A stretch of DNA of 64,000 nt from Isoetes taiwanensis (GCA_021234155.1 JAJEKV010000020.1:16917018-16981017); one strand, 5' to 3'; numbered from the stretch's first letter, positions 33,789-45,614 are shown. Notes: generated by a model from the sequence alone, not told the origin. Program-made: numbers and translations.

Positions 33789-34437
33789 TTTAGGCCAAAG
33801 AAAGGTCTTAATTTTTTATATTGAAGAAGTGTTGGGTTGTTTCATGCCCAAGCCTTACGTGTCAGCTACGAATGAAGTAGACTACTTTAAGCCAATAGAT
33901 CTAGGAGATAGGGTATTTGTTTGTAGACCCCGGTATGTGGCCTTTAATATATTATGCAAATGCCATTCAATTTGATTTGGCAATATGGTCCACCCTCCCA
34001 TTTGTTATTTTGACTCGGCTTCTTGACCAACTATCTTTAGAAGGAATTCCACCTTTGAAGTTTGTATTTGGGAGAAGTAGGTGTTGGTTGCTTCCATTCA
34101 ACATTCAAGCTCGTAAATCTCTCCATACTAAGAATTTGGATGTGGTTTTATTTAAATTTTCCAATTATCATTGGAATCCTCAAGTGATGCATTGGGCAAA
34201 TTAGTGCTAAGCAAGATTTGGAAACTATATGATGGTGAAAGTGGGAGGTTGCGGGATGCATGCTTGCAAATATGCAATGTTGAAGACGAAGACACACCTT
34301 CATCATGTTCCTCCGAATGTTCTTGCCCTCAGATCCCAACATTCCAAGGCGCCCATGATGGAGAGGTTGCAGATTTAGATGCATATCTAGATACATTGAC
34401 ATCCCTTTTGACATATCTTATAGCTGACTATGTATAG
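33789..34437 (+). pseudogene. FCP1-like HAD phosphatase, broken copy
   Basis: Plant FCP1-like proteins dephosphorylate Ser in proteins. Here R-K-V-L-I-F-Y-I-E-E-V-L-G (about 33797-33834) lies where the family has the catalytic L-D-L/I-N/D-G-x-L box, so both nucleophile and acid Asp are lost. Next come R-V-F-V-C-R-P (family: V-F-K-R-P), then, after a frameshift near 33925, F-D-L-A-I-W-S-T (family: F-D-V-G-V-W-S-S), a K-F-V-F-G-R-S-R-C-W segment (family: L-F-C-W-D-Q-S-x-C) and K-S-L. A further shift near 34170 leads to an acidic end with a D-L-D-A-Y-L-D-T-L segment matching the family's C-terminal D-L-R-x-Y-L-E-x-L. Stop at 34435-34437. Assignment rests on this order of weak motifs. Confidence 0.4.
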
Positions 34438-35292
34438 CCACATCTTGTAACATCATATATAGTTTATTAAACTAGCACAAGTATTACCCCTTTTGTCAAA
34501 GAAAAGCAAGTAAATACAGAGTGTGGTATTAAGACATGGGCAGAACATAAACCTCATGTAAGCTCACGCAAAATCTAGAATTGAAAGCTCAAATGATTTA
34601 CAAGTTTAGAGCAAAAAACAGAATCATAGAATTGAAATCTCAAATGATTTACAAGTTTAGAGCATAAAACAGAGTCTGGAATTGAAACAAAACAGAGTCT
34701 GCAATGGGGAAAATATGTACCTGATGCAATATAGTTTCTCTGGCAGATTTCCTAATCATCTTATGCCAATAATTAGACAATGCATATGCATAAGCTACAC
34801 CTTTTATCTTGTGTACAACTGCCTCCATTGGAAATCTTACTCCAACAATGAACTCTAGGTGCACGAGAACCTTCTTACCTTTGAGTAATTTGTACTTTCG
34901 ATGGCAGCCAGGTTAGCTCAAAATACTTACCTTTTAGCACTTTTTTCATGGCAAAATTAATTTCCATAATCATCTATTGTATTTGCTTCAAGAACGTGCT
35001 TCACTTAATGCATTGGAGGACATAGCAAGGGACTCCTTCCTCATTGTCTGGTGTTGCAAATGATTCAAAGTAGTCTCCAACCTATCTCGTCTATATTCTA
35101 AACATCATTTGTCCTCGCCCTTCTAGCTCATGCTCATCATTTTTAAGATCCTTCTGATTCGTAGGCTCTAGTTTTCTCAATTCCCACTCATCACAATGCC
35201 TAATGTTTTCACAAGCAGACCCATCAAAATTTATGCATGCATTGCAAAAGCATGAGGAGACCTACACAGTAACTTTGTTGGGTCGTTTGAGT
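34438..35292. other. Intergenic DNA, no gene seen
   Basis: AT-rich. A 45-bp stretch (TTGAAA-CTCAAATGATTTACAAGTTTAGAGCA) is repeated in direct orientation at about 34580 and 34633. Nothing else recognised. Confidence 0.5.
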
Positions 35293-37238
35293 TTATGAAT
35301 GATTACAAGGTGAGGGATGAGGATGGTCGCTCGTGACGATGGCGCTTAGGGTTGCCGGCAGTTTTCCTTGTAACTTGAGCATCCGGTCTCCGTTTTTGAT
35401 GATCTTTGGCTCGTTGGAAAGCTTGTCCCGAGAGCTCTCCATCACATCAATTTTGTTAGGGTTTGCTGTTAGGTTAGGGGCCGGATTTGGGTCTGTTCCA
35501 TTTCGGCCAAGTATAGTAGGGATGGGGAAGACAGATATTGCTCCAGCATCCAAGGCGGCAGCAAAACGGCGTGAGTCTACCACCAGTTTGGTGATACGTG
35601 ATGCCCCAGTTGCTGCGCAAAAAGAGATAAATAATTCAGTTGGAAGCTCTTTGCTTTCGGTGGTGGCTACTCCAGTGGTTCTTGAAGAAAGGGATTTTCC
35701 TCCCTTGCAAGGCGTTGCGAATAAGAGAGCGGAAGTTAATGGGAATTTGCATCAAATAGGTACAGATTTCAGTCCTAATGTAGATTCTCGGCCTCGGACA
35801 AATGATAGTGCTTGGAAGTCATCTGATTCTGTTACAAAAGTTTCATATCAAAGATTTAGTGATTGGCTTTGTAAGGATATATCATCTAGAAAGGCAAGGA
35901 TAGCATCTGCTTTACAGGTATTGTCTGAAGGGAGTAAGGAGGAGTTGTCTGCAATTTTGGACACATTAAAAGCCCGACAGTTTCAGCTTCAACAGCAGTT
36001 GCCTCCAGATGACATATTTTACCAGTCTAATTGTCAGAGTGTGGTTCAAGCTTCTGGTATTCCTGTGGTTGAGGTGGACCATCAAGCTCATATTAAGTGT
36101 GCTGAGAACTTATCTTCCTGTGCAGTTCTTGGGTATTTTACTGGTGGTTATTTAGATTTTTCTCAGTTTCGTGTTTGGTTATCTCGGCTTTTGAGACGCC
36201 TTCAACTTCCCCCTTTTCAGTCCATCAAGTTGTTGGCAAAAAACTTTGTTCTTATTATGTTTGAAAGCAGTGATGCAGTGGACTCTTTAGTATCAAGAGG
36301 GATTGATCCACTTGGTGGAGAATATATGATGTACCAGTATTATACTCCTGGCTTCACACCAGATATGGTTCGTGCATTAAAGATGCCTGTTGGTTCTCGA
36401 TACCTAATCTTCCTCCTGATCTAATGGCTCATCAATTTCTAGTTGCAATTGCAACGGGACTTGGGGTTCATATCTCACACTCCATCATGAATGGTCCAAG
36501 AATTTATGTTTCTATGCCAGTGGACTCGCCTTTACCAGATTGTATAGTTGTGAAGAGTGGACCTTGGTATAAAAAGCTGGATCTCAAGCTTCTGATAATC
36601 GCCTCATCACCATCATCACGTTCTACGTCATCGAGATGATCATCCACAGACATCAAATTCTCATGCCATTGAATAGTGAGAGGCAGGATAGCCTCATGAG
36701 ATAATATCACAGACTTCTTTCGCGCTGCCTTCTTCCAATTGACCTGTTGCCATGGCTCTTTAGTGCACTGAAGATTAGGACCATCAGCCATAACAACCTC
36801 AGAAGCATGAGAGGCAGAAGCTGCAACGTGGAGAATAGTAGAAACTATAGCTGCAGCCGATGGTGCTAAGGATGACACCACCGGAACTGTATCTAGAGCA
36901 TCTTCCATAGCCGAGGAATGCAAAGCAACTGGCAAAGGTTGATCATGTATAGATGAAGAAATAACAGTGGGAGCTTGAACTTGGGAAGAATGTTGAACAC
37001 ATGCCTGAGACGCACGAGTGCCTCGATGAAAGCTAACAAAAGCCTCCTTATCAGGAAACAAATGGGCTAAGGTGGCACAAGGATTATGATTACACTTTGT
37101 GTATGGGTGGTTTTGCTTAGTGGACTATTTCGTCCTCTAGGTTTTGAGTCCCATGTCATAGATCTCTTGTATGTATCTTGATTTTCCTTGATAATAAATT
37201 GTCGTTCTTCAAAAAAAAAAAAAAAAAAAAAAAAAAAC
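35293..37238 (+). mobile_element. L1-like LINE with ORF1, rearranged, long poly(A)
   Basis: The plus-strand frame 35333-36424 (363 codons) and its shifted continuation 36424-36639 encode a plant LINE ORF1: a Ser/Ala-rich start, then the DUF4283-like core (L-L-A-K-N-F-V-L-I-M-F, G-G-E-Y-M-M-Y-Q-Y-Y-T-P-G-F, and P-N-L-P-P-D-L-M-A-H after a shift near 36395). At about 36590 the reading strand flips (see the minus-strand entry) and at about 37066 a plus-strand 3' untranslated region follows with AATAAA-like sequence, GTTCTTC and a 28-base A-tail (37211-37238). ORF2 (endonuclease-RT) is absent. ORF1 of such LINEs is an RNA-binding protein. Confidence 0.65.
36590..37065 (-). pseudogene. Inverted segment encoding the later part of LINE ORF1
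   Basis: Minus-strand frame, read from 37061, is open for about 160 codons. It is Ser/Ala/Val-rich and contains W-Q-Q-V-N-W-K-K-A-A-R-K-K, typical of the end of plant LINE ORF1, then an acidic D-D-H-L-D-D-V-E-R-D-D-G-D-E stretch. It continues the type of protein encoded on the plus strand to the left, so the element appears to have an internal inversion between 36590 and 37065. Confidence 0.5.
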
Positions 37239-38154
37239 AATGAAGTGATTACACCACTTTAACTGGCATCATATCAAATGCATGAGACTGATTGATGTCA
37301 ACTACCTCCCAAAATACCCTCTCCACACCAGACTTCCTCGATTCAAGAATGAACATGCATCTGCAGCATGTTTTACCTCCATTCCATCCTCCTTTCTTTG
37401 TTCTGCTTCAAGCCATAGTTTGTCAATTGCCCCTTCTCCATCATGAACTAAAAAAAAAAAAAAAAAAATCCATTGCATTCTTATTTTATATTCATGATAA
37501 TTCTTAGTCACGCTATAGAATGCCAACCATGATCTATATGATCAAAGTAAATAAAACTTGAAACTACTAGGTGCATTTTGTCGCAAACCATTCAAAGTGC
37601 ATCCTAAATGTATGATGCACTCAAAGTGGGTATCATGTTCCTTGTCATCAGAAGTAAAAGATTGTATATATTTTCTCCTCTTGCTAATAACCTTGAACGC
37701 AGAGATATGAGCCAATGTACTGATCTGTTCATTGCGTTAAATAATTTAAGGGCTAAACTTAGCTATTTGGCAATTTTTTAGCACATTCTCAAACAATATT
37801 GGCTAAAGTAAATGGAAAAAAAATCAAGAAAACAATAATAATATTAGCTTAACTTTTTCCGTGTCTGCACCAACCTTCCATCTCTTTAGCCAAAAACTAT
37901 TCTATTCTATTCTATTTAGCCAAATACTAGAAAGCAAGAGAGTGAAATTTTGTATTGTTTAGCTAAATCATATAAACATTTGGAATGAATTTCAGTCTAG
38001 TTTAGCTAATATCATTCTAGTTTATAAGAAATATATGGTTAGTAATTTATTTTCTAGTATCTACGGAATAATTTAAGGTCTAAATTTAGCTAACTGGCAT
38101 TGTTTTAGAATTTTCACAAAGAAAATGACTAAAGTAAATGAAAACAATTGAAAC
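37239..38154. other. Intergenic AT-rich DNA
   Basis: Contains a second A-run (37449-37468), which might be the tail of another retroposed fragment of about 200 bp (37239-37448). Two diverged copies of a stretch with ATAATTTAAGG-CTAAA-TTAGCTA occur near 37740 and 38065. No gene recognised. Confidence 0.5.
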
Positions 38155-39040
38155 AAATTATAGTACTTGTTTTCCCCGAGGTTCTCTTAGATTCCATTAG
38201 ATTCTACAAAGATTCCCTTAGATTCTTTAAGATTCCATCGAGATTCCCATGTATTCTCCACGATTCTATGAAGATTCCCTCAGATTCCTACTTAGATTTC
38301 GAAGGTTATCCCAAGATTCCTCGAGGCTCTATGTAGATTCTTCGAGATTCTCTAGTTCCTACAAAGATTCCCTAGATTCTCCAATATTCCACCAATGTTC
38401 CCCTAGATTCTCAAATATTTTATGAAGATTACGTTGGATTCCCAAAGATTTCCTTATGATTCCCATAGATTCTCTAATATTCCTATGAGATTCCTCTTAA
38501 GATCTCGTAGATTCTCCTAATATAAGGATCCCCCTAGATTCTCCAAGATTCCATCAAGATTCCCATAAATTGTCAAAGATTTTATGAAGATTCTGAGGGA
38601 TTCTCTCAATATTCTCGTAGATTCCCCAAGGTTCTCTTAGATTCCATTAGATTCTACAAAGATTCCTTTAGATTCTTCAAGATTCTCTCAAGATCCCTTT
38701 TAGATTCTTTAAGATTCCATCGAGACTCCCATGTATTCTCCAAGATTCTTTGAAGATTTCCTCAGATTCCTCGAGATTCTATGTAGATTTCCTAGATTCT
38801 CTAGTTCCTACAAAGATTCCCTAGATTCTCCAAGACTCCACCAACGTTCCCTTAGATTCTCAAATATTTTATGAGGATTCCCTTGGATTCCTTAGATTCC
38901 CAAAGATTTTCTTGTGATTCCCATAGATTCCCTAATATTCCGATGAGATTCCTTTAGATTCTCTAAGATCCCATTAAGATCCTTGTAGATTCTCCTAAAT
39001 TACCATAAATTATATGACTCCGAGATTCCAAGAAGATTCT

Positions 39041-39115
39041 TAGAATCGATCACATTGGCCGCAACTGCGACAGAATGATGCCAAAGCACCACTCATTAGA
39101 AGTTCTCGATGAGAG
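39041..39115. repeat. Satellite spacer, short copy
   Basis: TAGAATCGATCACATTGGCC to TCTCGATGAGAG. The same block opens the two longer spacers. Here it returns directly to GATTC units. Confidence 0.8.
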
Positions 39116-39892
39116 TGAAGATTCCCTCAGATTCCTACTTAGATTTCGAAGGTTATCCCAAGATTCCTCGAGGCTCTATGTAGATTCTTCGAGATTCTCT
39201 AGCTCCTACAAAGATTCCCTAGATTCTCCAATATTTCGCCAACGCTCCCCTAGATTCTCAAATATTTTATGAAGATTCCATTGGATTCCCAAAGATTTCC
39301 TTGTGATTCCCACAGATTCTCTAATATTCCTATGGGATATTCTCGTAGATTCTCTTAATATAAGGATCCCATAGATTCTCCAAGATTCCATCGAGATTCC
39401 CATAAACTGTCAAAGATTTTATGAAGATTCTGAGGGATTCTCTCAAGATTCCCATAGATTCCCCAAGGTTTTCTTAGATTCCACTAGATTCTACAAAGAT
39501 TCCTTTAGATTCTTCAAGATTCTCTCAAGATCCCCCTAGATTCTTTAAAATTCCATCGAGACTCCTATGTATTCTCCAAGATTCTATGATTGAAGGTTAT
39601 CCCAAGATTCCTCTAGATTCCTCGAGATTGTATGTAGATTTCCTAGATTCTCTAGTTCCTACAAAGATTCCCTAGATTCTCCAAGATTCCACCAACGTTC
39701 CCTTAGATTCTCAAATATTTTATGAAGATTCCCTTGGATTCCTTAGATTCCCAAAGATTTTCTTGTGATTCCCATAGATTCCCTAATATTCTGATGAGAT
39801 TCCTCTAGATTCTCTAAGATCCCATAAAGATCCTTGTAGATTCTCCTAAATTACCATAAATTCTATAAGACCCCGTGATTTCAAGAAGATTC

Positions 39893-40435
39893 TTAGAATC
39901 GATCACATTGGCCTCAACTGCGACAGAATGATGCCAAAGCACTACTCATTAGAAAGTTCTCGATGAGAGGAATCCAATGGCATTGACCACGCATTTAGCT
40001 GACCCCTCTAATGCAAGTTATTGTAATTTGAAGGCAAGTGCACTCATAAATGCTTTGCCACCTCACTATGTTTTTATTAAATAAGGATGCCACCTCACCT
40101 CCTTTAAATTAAAAAATTTGCAATATAATAAATATTCAATGGCTAGGATTTCTTCTCCCTTTTTTTATCTAATGGCTAAGATTGGCTGCTCCAAATTCCT
40201 TGTACTTTCCCTACAAAAACCAAGGGCCAAGATTTCTCACGTGCCTAATCAATGGTCCGAGGATGGGGCGCATGGCCCATGCATGCCCCCCACCAAATTC
40301 AAGGGCCATTTAAGTGCCACCTCAAAAAATAGACGGGTGGGATCAATCTCTATATATTTTCACCCTCCATAAGCACATCAAATAATTGTGTATATATACA
40401 AGTGGTTGTACTATGAGGGAGTACAGAAATTCTGA
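39893..40435. repeat. Satellite spacer, long copy 1
   Basis: Starts with the same TTAGAATCGATCACATTGGC block and continues about 450 bp with GATGCCACCTCACCTCCTTTAA, ATGGCTA(A/G)GATT and CACATCAAATAATTGT blocks shared with long copy 2. No protein-like frame. Confidence 0.8.
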
Positions 40436-41183
40436 ACCATCAAATGAAGATTCTCTTAATCCCATAGATTACTTAAGACTCTCTTAAGATTCCCTTAGAT
40501 TCTCAAAGATTATCCCAAATTTTCCCTAGATTCCCCGAAGATTCTATATAAATTCCCTTAGATTCCCTTAGATTCTATCAAGATTCCCCTACTAAACACA
40601 CTTACTGTGAAAGATTCCCTAAGATTCCACAAGTTTCCACTTAATGTGAAAGATTCCCTAAGTTTCCACAAGATTCTATAAGGATTCCTTTAGATTTTCA
40701 AACATTATCACAAGAATCCTCTAGATTCTCCAAAATTCTATGTAGATTCTCCTAAATTCCGTTAGATTCTATGTAGATTCCCTTCGATTCTATGTAGATT
40801 CCCTTAGATTCTACAGAGATTCCCCTAGATTCCCAAAGATGCGCTCAGATTCTGCTAGATTCTCTACAATTCGCTTGAAATTCCCATACATTCCCTAATT
40901 TTGTTGAGGTTCCCTAGCTTCCTAAAGATTATCTCAAGATTCCTCAAGATTCCCCATGTTTCTATGTAGATTCTCCTAGATCCCCTTAGATTCTATGAAG
41001 ATTCCCCTACATTCTCAAAGGTTTTATAAAGATTCCCATAGAATATCAAAGATTCCCTTGTGATTCTCATAGATTCCCGAAGATTCTCTTGACCTTCAAC
41101 TACATTCGCTAAGATCCTATGAAGATTCTCCTAGATTCTCTTGAATTCCATAAATTCTGTAAAATTCTAAGTTTCCAAAAAGA

Positions 41184-41790
41184 TTCTTGGTATTCGATCA
41201 CATTAGCTCCAACTGCGATGGAATGGTGCCAAAGCACTACTCATTGGAAAGCTCTCGACGAGAGCAATCCAAGGACGTGGGCTTCATCTTCATCCGACCC
41301 CTCTACTGCAAGTTACCGGCCTTTGAAGCCGATTATAGAAAAGAAGCTTCATAGAAAGTCCATCCATTAATGTTGGTGCCGCCCCATTACCTCTTTATTA
41401 AATAAGGGTGCCACTTCACCTCCTTTAATAAAAGAAATTGCAATTAAATAAAAAATTTAATGGTCAGGATTTCTCCTCCCCCTTTTGATCCAACGGCTAA
41501 GATTGAGTGCACCAAAAAGCACCTTTTAATTTAAAAAATCAAAGGCCATGATTTCTCACGTGCCCGATCAACGGTCTAGGGATGGGGTGCATGCCCCATG
41601 CATGTCCCATGCATGCCCCCCACTAAATCCAAAGGCCGTTGTCGCGCCACCTCACAAAATGGACGGATGGGATCAATCTCTACATAACTTTCACCCCCCC
41701 ATAGGCACATCAAATAATTGTATATATATAACAGATAAGTGTTTGTAATATGAAGGACTGCATGAAGCCGACCCGTTAAAACACACAGCG
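41184..41790. repeat. Satellite spacer, long copy 2
   Basis: Diverged copy of 39893-40435, about 1.3 kb downstream. Same order of shared blocks, with CATGCCCCATGCATGTCCCATGCATG as a small internal expansion. Confidence 0.8.
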
Positions 41791-42195
41791 TGAGAGTCCC
41801 CTAGATTCTTAAGATTCTACAAAAATTTCTCTAGATTTCTGAAGATTATCCCAAGGTTCCTTTAGATTCTGCAATAATCTATGTAGATTCTATGCAGATT
41901 CCCCTAGATTCTCCAAGATTCCTCTCGACTCTCAAAGATTTTATTAAGATTTCCTTAGGTTCCCCTAGATTTCCTAAGATTCTCTTAAGATTCCCCTAGA
42001 CTTTCAAAGATTATCCCAAGATTCCTCTAGATTTTCCAAGATTCCATGTAGATTTTCCTAGATTTTCCAAGATTCTATATAGAGTCCCCTAGAATCACTA
42101 AGATTCTCTTGAGATTACTCAAGATTCTCTAAGATCCTATGAAATTCCTCTAGATTCTCCAAGAATTGCAATGAAGATTCCTGTAGATTCTCATC

Positions 42196-42942
42196 ATATG
42201 CCACACAATGGCTAAAACAGTCTTAATTACAAAGCTTAACTAGGCAAAAGCCTAGCCAAGTATCATTTGGATATTCCTCCATGTTTTTACTGCATAATCA
42301 TCCACAGTAGACCTTTAAAAAGAAAAAGGAAACTGCTATTATAAATATACGCATAGCCATGAATCTGCATATAATATTTCAGCTATAGATAGCACAAAAT
42401 AGGGACTATTTACCAGCCAAGTTTTGTCCAAAAATTACGCATATCACTGCCCCAAGTTCAGTACACTCATTCTTAAAATCATGAAGTTTAAATAGTAGAA
42501 ATATGGATATCTAAGTAGCAAGATGGCCCAGCATGTACATTACCAAAAACCTGAGTTTCTTATCCCAATGAAGTCTGACAGATAAATTACCTTGTTCAAG
42601 TATAAAACAGTAGAAATGCAGATGTGAAACATAGACACAGTCAAGCTTAAATAGTATTAAGCACCCTTTCATCATTACAATCTTCGAGCCCTCTTCCATT
42701 GCATTTTACTAAGCTCCAACATAACCAAGTAGGTAAAAATGCAAGGGCCAAAAGGTACCATAGGTTTCTCGGTTATTAACTGTTTGCCTAATGTAATGCT
42801 TTTGTCCCAAGTTAGAAAGATCCACGTGCAAGAAATACATAATAAAATTCAGAATAAACTCATACAGAGGAAAGAGTAGATGTTTTTTCAAATTACTATC
42901 CCCGCGCCTTACTATTTGCAGCCTTTAATCTTCATCCTTATC
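42196..42942. other. Intergenic DNA, no gene seen
   Basis: AT-rich unique-looking sequence between the satellite and the LINE target site. No coding or RNA signal recognised. Confidence 0.5.
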
Positions 42943-42955
42943 AATAATTTAGGCA
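42943..42955. repeat. LINE target-site duplication, left copy
   Basis: AATAATTTAGGCA, identical to 45424-45436 after the LINE tail. Confidence 0.85.
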
Positions 42956-45423
42956 GAGTTTTTCCGAGTTTATTGGAATTGGCTTGGTGATGACGTCTTC
43001 AATGCTTTGAGTTTCGCCGGCTCAGGAGCTTGGATAAGATCATCAACACTGGTTGCATTTCCCTTATTCCTAAGTGCAAAGAGCCTAAAACTATCTCGGA
43101 TTGGCGCCCTATAACTTTGTTATCTACGGTGTATAAGATCTTTGCTAAGGCCTTGACAGAGAAAGTGCGGGATATCTTAGCAGAGTCTATCTCTTTCACG
43201 CAATCAGGATTTTTACCTAAGCGTTGTATTCTTGATAATGTAGCCACCGCTTATGAGGGAATGTATTGGGCGCGTCTTAAGGGTCAGCACATTGTATATC
43301 TCAAACTGGATTTTGTTAAAGCCTATGACAGTATAGATTGGAATTTCCTACAAAAATGCCTTCTGACATTGGGATTTGGAGAGTTGTTTACTAGAGATGT
43401 TATGAAGCTCCATCTTTCTGCTCGGTCTACTATGCTTTTTCAGGGAGAGCTGTCGGCTGTGTTTCCTGTTGATAGAGGAGTTCGACAAGGATGTCCCCTT
43501 GCCCCATTATTGTTCACTATTGTGGCAGAGGTATTGTCCCAGCTATTCTCTTCGGCTACTCAAGATGGCGTAATTCAGGGATTGACTATGGAGGATGGTT
43601 CTCAAGAAGTGGGTAATCAGTATGCCGATGATACATTTCCCTTTCTAGTGGCTAAGGATGATAATCTTCAGAATGCTTAGCTTTTGCTGGACTCTTTCTC
43701 CCTGGCATCAGGGGTTCTTGTTGGATGGCTAAAGTGCTCTGCTTTATGGACTTTGGATGTGGATGTTCCTCGCTGTGTTTACGAGTATCCTGGAAAGTGC
43801 TTTCTCAAGGGAAGGCCACTAAACTCTTGGACATTCCTGTAGGTATACATATCTCTACTTCAGATGCATGGGATGTTATAGTGGAAGGCCTGCGTAAGCA
43901 TTTTTTTTTTATGGAATACAGCTAAGCTTTCTTTGGCAGGGCGGATAGTAGCTGCTAAGCAGGTTCTCAGCAACACTCATGTATATATGGCATCTGTTGT
44001 GCTTGCCTCACAAACAAAGTTTCAAGAGGTTGTCGCAATTGTCCGTAACTTCATTTGGGCAGGTACTGAGACAGGTGTAGTTGTGAAGGTCGCTTGGTCC
44101 ACACGTATCAAACCAAAATTTGTTGGAGGTCTAGGTATGATTGACTTTCATTTACAGAGTAAAATTATGATATCTAAGTTCATTTGTCGCTACTTGGTGG
44201 GTATGATACATTCGCCTGGAATGGGATTGGTTGCGCAAGCACTTGGGCAGTGTATTCCTTTTGGGAAACTGGCATTTAGGGCAGTTCTTCCTTGGTGTCT
44301 CTTTTATCAGCTTCGTCCATATCTGAATGCTTCCCCCTTCTTGAAGGGACTGCTTGATTCTTGGGAGATAGTCCGTGTGCTATTTAAGAGTAATCCAGGT
44401 GTATGTCCACAGGCAGGTTCTCTGTGTTGGTGGATTCCTCTGGATAATCACATGCCTCTGTGTGCTACTATACATCCATTGACTCAGCGGCGTTAGAGGC
44501 GTGCTGGTATTCTCACAGTTGGTGCTTGGTATGAGGCAGGACACTTGTTGACTTGGGATGCTTTTCAGACTAAGTTTATGCTATCTCGATGGGACAGAGC
44601 TCTGTGGCAAAAGCTGGCTGGCATTCTGCCAGACGCTCCTTCACAATCAGTTGATGTGTCTATTTGGACTGGTCCCCAAATTGTTAATCCACAACATCTT
44701 GTGCATTCATTATATCAAAAGCTGGTTGATGTTGACATTATCCCCCCTCGGACTGGTTGGCAGCTCCGCATTCCCCCTCCTCAGTGGAAGCGTATGTGGT
44801 CCTGGGTCTGGAATAAATTGTTGCATCCCAAAGTTTCTACCTTATGGTGGCAACTCCTTCACCGATGTCTGCGGGTTAATGTGCTGGTTCATAAGTTTTA
44901 TCCCCGCATTTCAGAACTCTGTCCACTGTGTAAGCGGCAAGTTGAGAGTATCGAGCACTGCTTTTTTCTATGTGACCAAGTTCAACCAGTTTGGTCATGG
45001 TTACTATCTCTCTTCCATGTGGTCTTGACTAGCCAGCAGGTGCTTCTCGCCATTTATCCTTCCACTTGGAACAGCTTGAAGCAACAGGCTTTCCACTTAG
45101 CTTCAGGCTGGTTGTTGTGGTCTATTTGGAAAAGAAGGCGAATGTGTATCTTTAAAGGCTTATCAATTAGTGTCGACCAACTTCTTCACGAGGCGCAAGA
45201 CAGATTGGTGAAGGCATACCTATGCTGTCAGCTTGCTCCTGAGAAAAAACGTTTGATTTTTGAGGAATATTTGGGTATCTTATCTTATGCATAGACATGT
45301 GGCTGCACTCAGTGGATTATCTTTGTCTGCTGAGATTTTATTCTTGTCTTTGCATCTATGTGTGTACTTCTTCTGGAATATTGAATAACAGTTTGTCGCC
45401 CTTCAACAAAAGAAAAAAATAAT
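42956..45423 (+). mobile_element. 5'-truncated L1-like LINE, recent insertion
   Basis: Flanked by a perfect 13-bp duplication. Starts inside ORF2 just before RT and runs to a short A-rich tail (CAACAAAAGAAAAAAATAAT). The exact duplication and mostly open frames show a young insertion. It is the best preserved of the LINEs in this window and a close relative of the fragments at 30.2-32.5 kb. It may lie in an intron of an unidentified gene. Confidence 0.9.
42990..45294 (+). pseudogene. LINE ORF2 3' part: reverse transcriptase and zf-RVT domain
   Basis: The enzyme copies LINE RNA at a nicked target. RT (43030-43680) includes I-S-L-I-P-K, W-R-P-I-T-L-L, Q-S-G-F-L, L-D-F-V-K-A-Y-D-S-I-D-W (first catalytic Asp), G-V-R-Q-G-C-P-L-A-P and N-Q-Y-A-D-D-T (catalytic pair, about 43617-43637). 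A TAG at 43678 and a shift between 43700 and 43930 break the thumb. The connection is open at 43933-44496 (ends in TAG) and the C-terminal 249-codon piece at 44545-45294 holds the zinc-finger-like C-P-L-C-K-R-Q-V-E-S-I-E-H-C-F-F-L-C and W-L-L-W-S-I-W-K-R. The endonuclease domain is missing by 5' truncation. Confidence 0.85.
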
Positions 45424-45436
45424 AATAATTTAGGCA
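45424..45436. repeat. LINE target-site duplication, right copy
   Basis: AATAATTTAGGCA, identical to 42943-42955. Confidence 0.85.
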
Positions 45437-45614
45437 ATAAATGAAATATTAGATCACATTCTAGTGCTCAAGCACTCTCTCTTAAACTAAGCTTGGCTTG
45501 CAAAATGTATTCATTTATTGAGGTGCAAAATGTATCCCTTTGCTGTAGACAAGTTGTTCAGAGAACTTTACTTTACTGTTACTATGTGAATAGAAAAGAA
45601 AATGCTTGTTCTAG

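Larger units (their letters stand above)
38155..42195. repeat. GATTC satellite, about 4 kb
   Basis: Plus strand is made of degenerate AGATTC(C/T) units separated by 2-5 bases, so that the core recurs mostly every 9-11 bp. Larger duplicated blocks are visible: 38275-38990 and 39119-39880 correspond at an offset of about 845 bp, and within the first block a further copy lies about 500 bp away. Three non-GATTC spacers (39041-39115, 39893-40435, 41184-41790) separate the arrays. Short open frames inside encode only repeated Arg/Phe/Pro/Ser peptides, a by-product of the repeat. Confidence 0.9.

Noticed and set aside
38148-39403. Short open frames with repeated R-F-x-K-I-P-S or G-I-S-R-E-S peptides
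   Set aside because: They are direct consequences of the GATTC tandem repeat on either strand.
38155-42195. CRISPR-like array or heat-shock-element cluster
   Set aside because: Repeats are degenerate and contiguous, with no unique spacers of constant length, in a plant nucleus; the GATTC units do not form the inverted GAA/TTC pattern of heat-shock elements.
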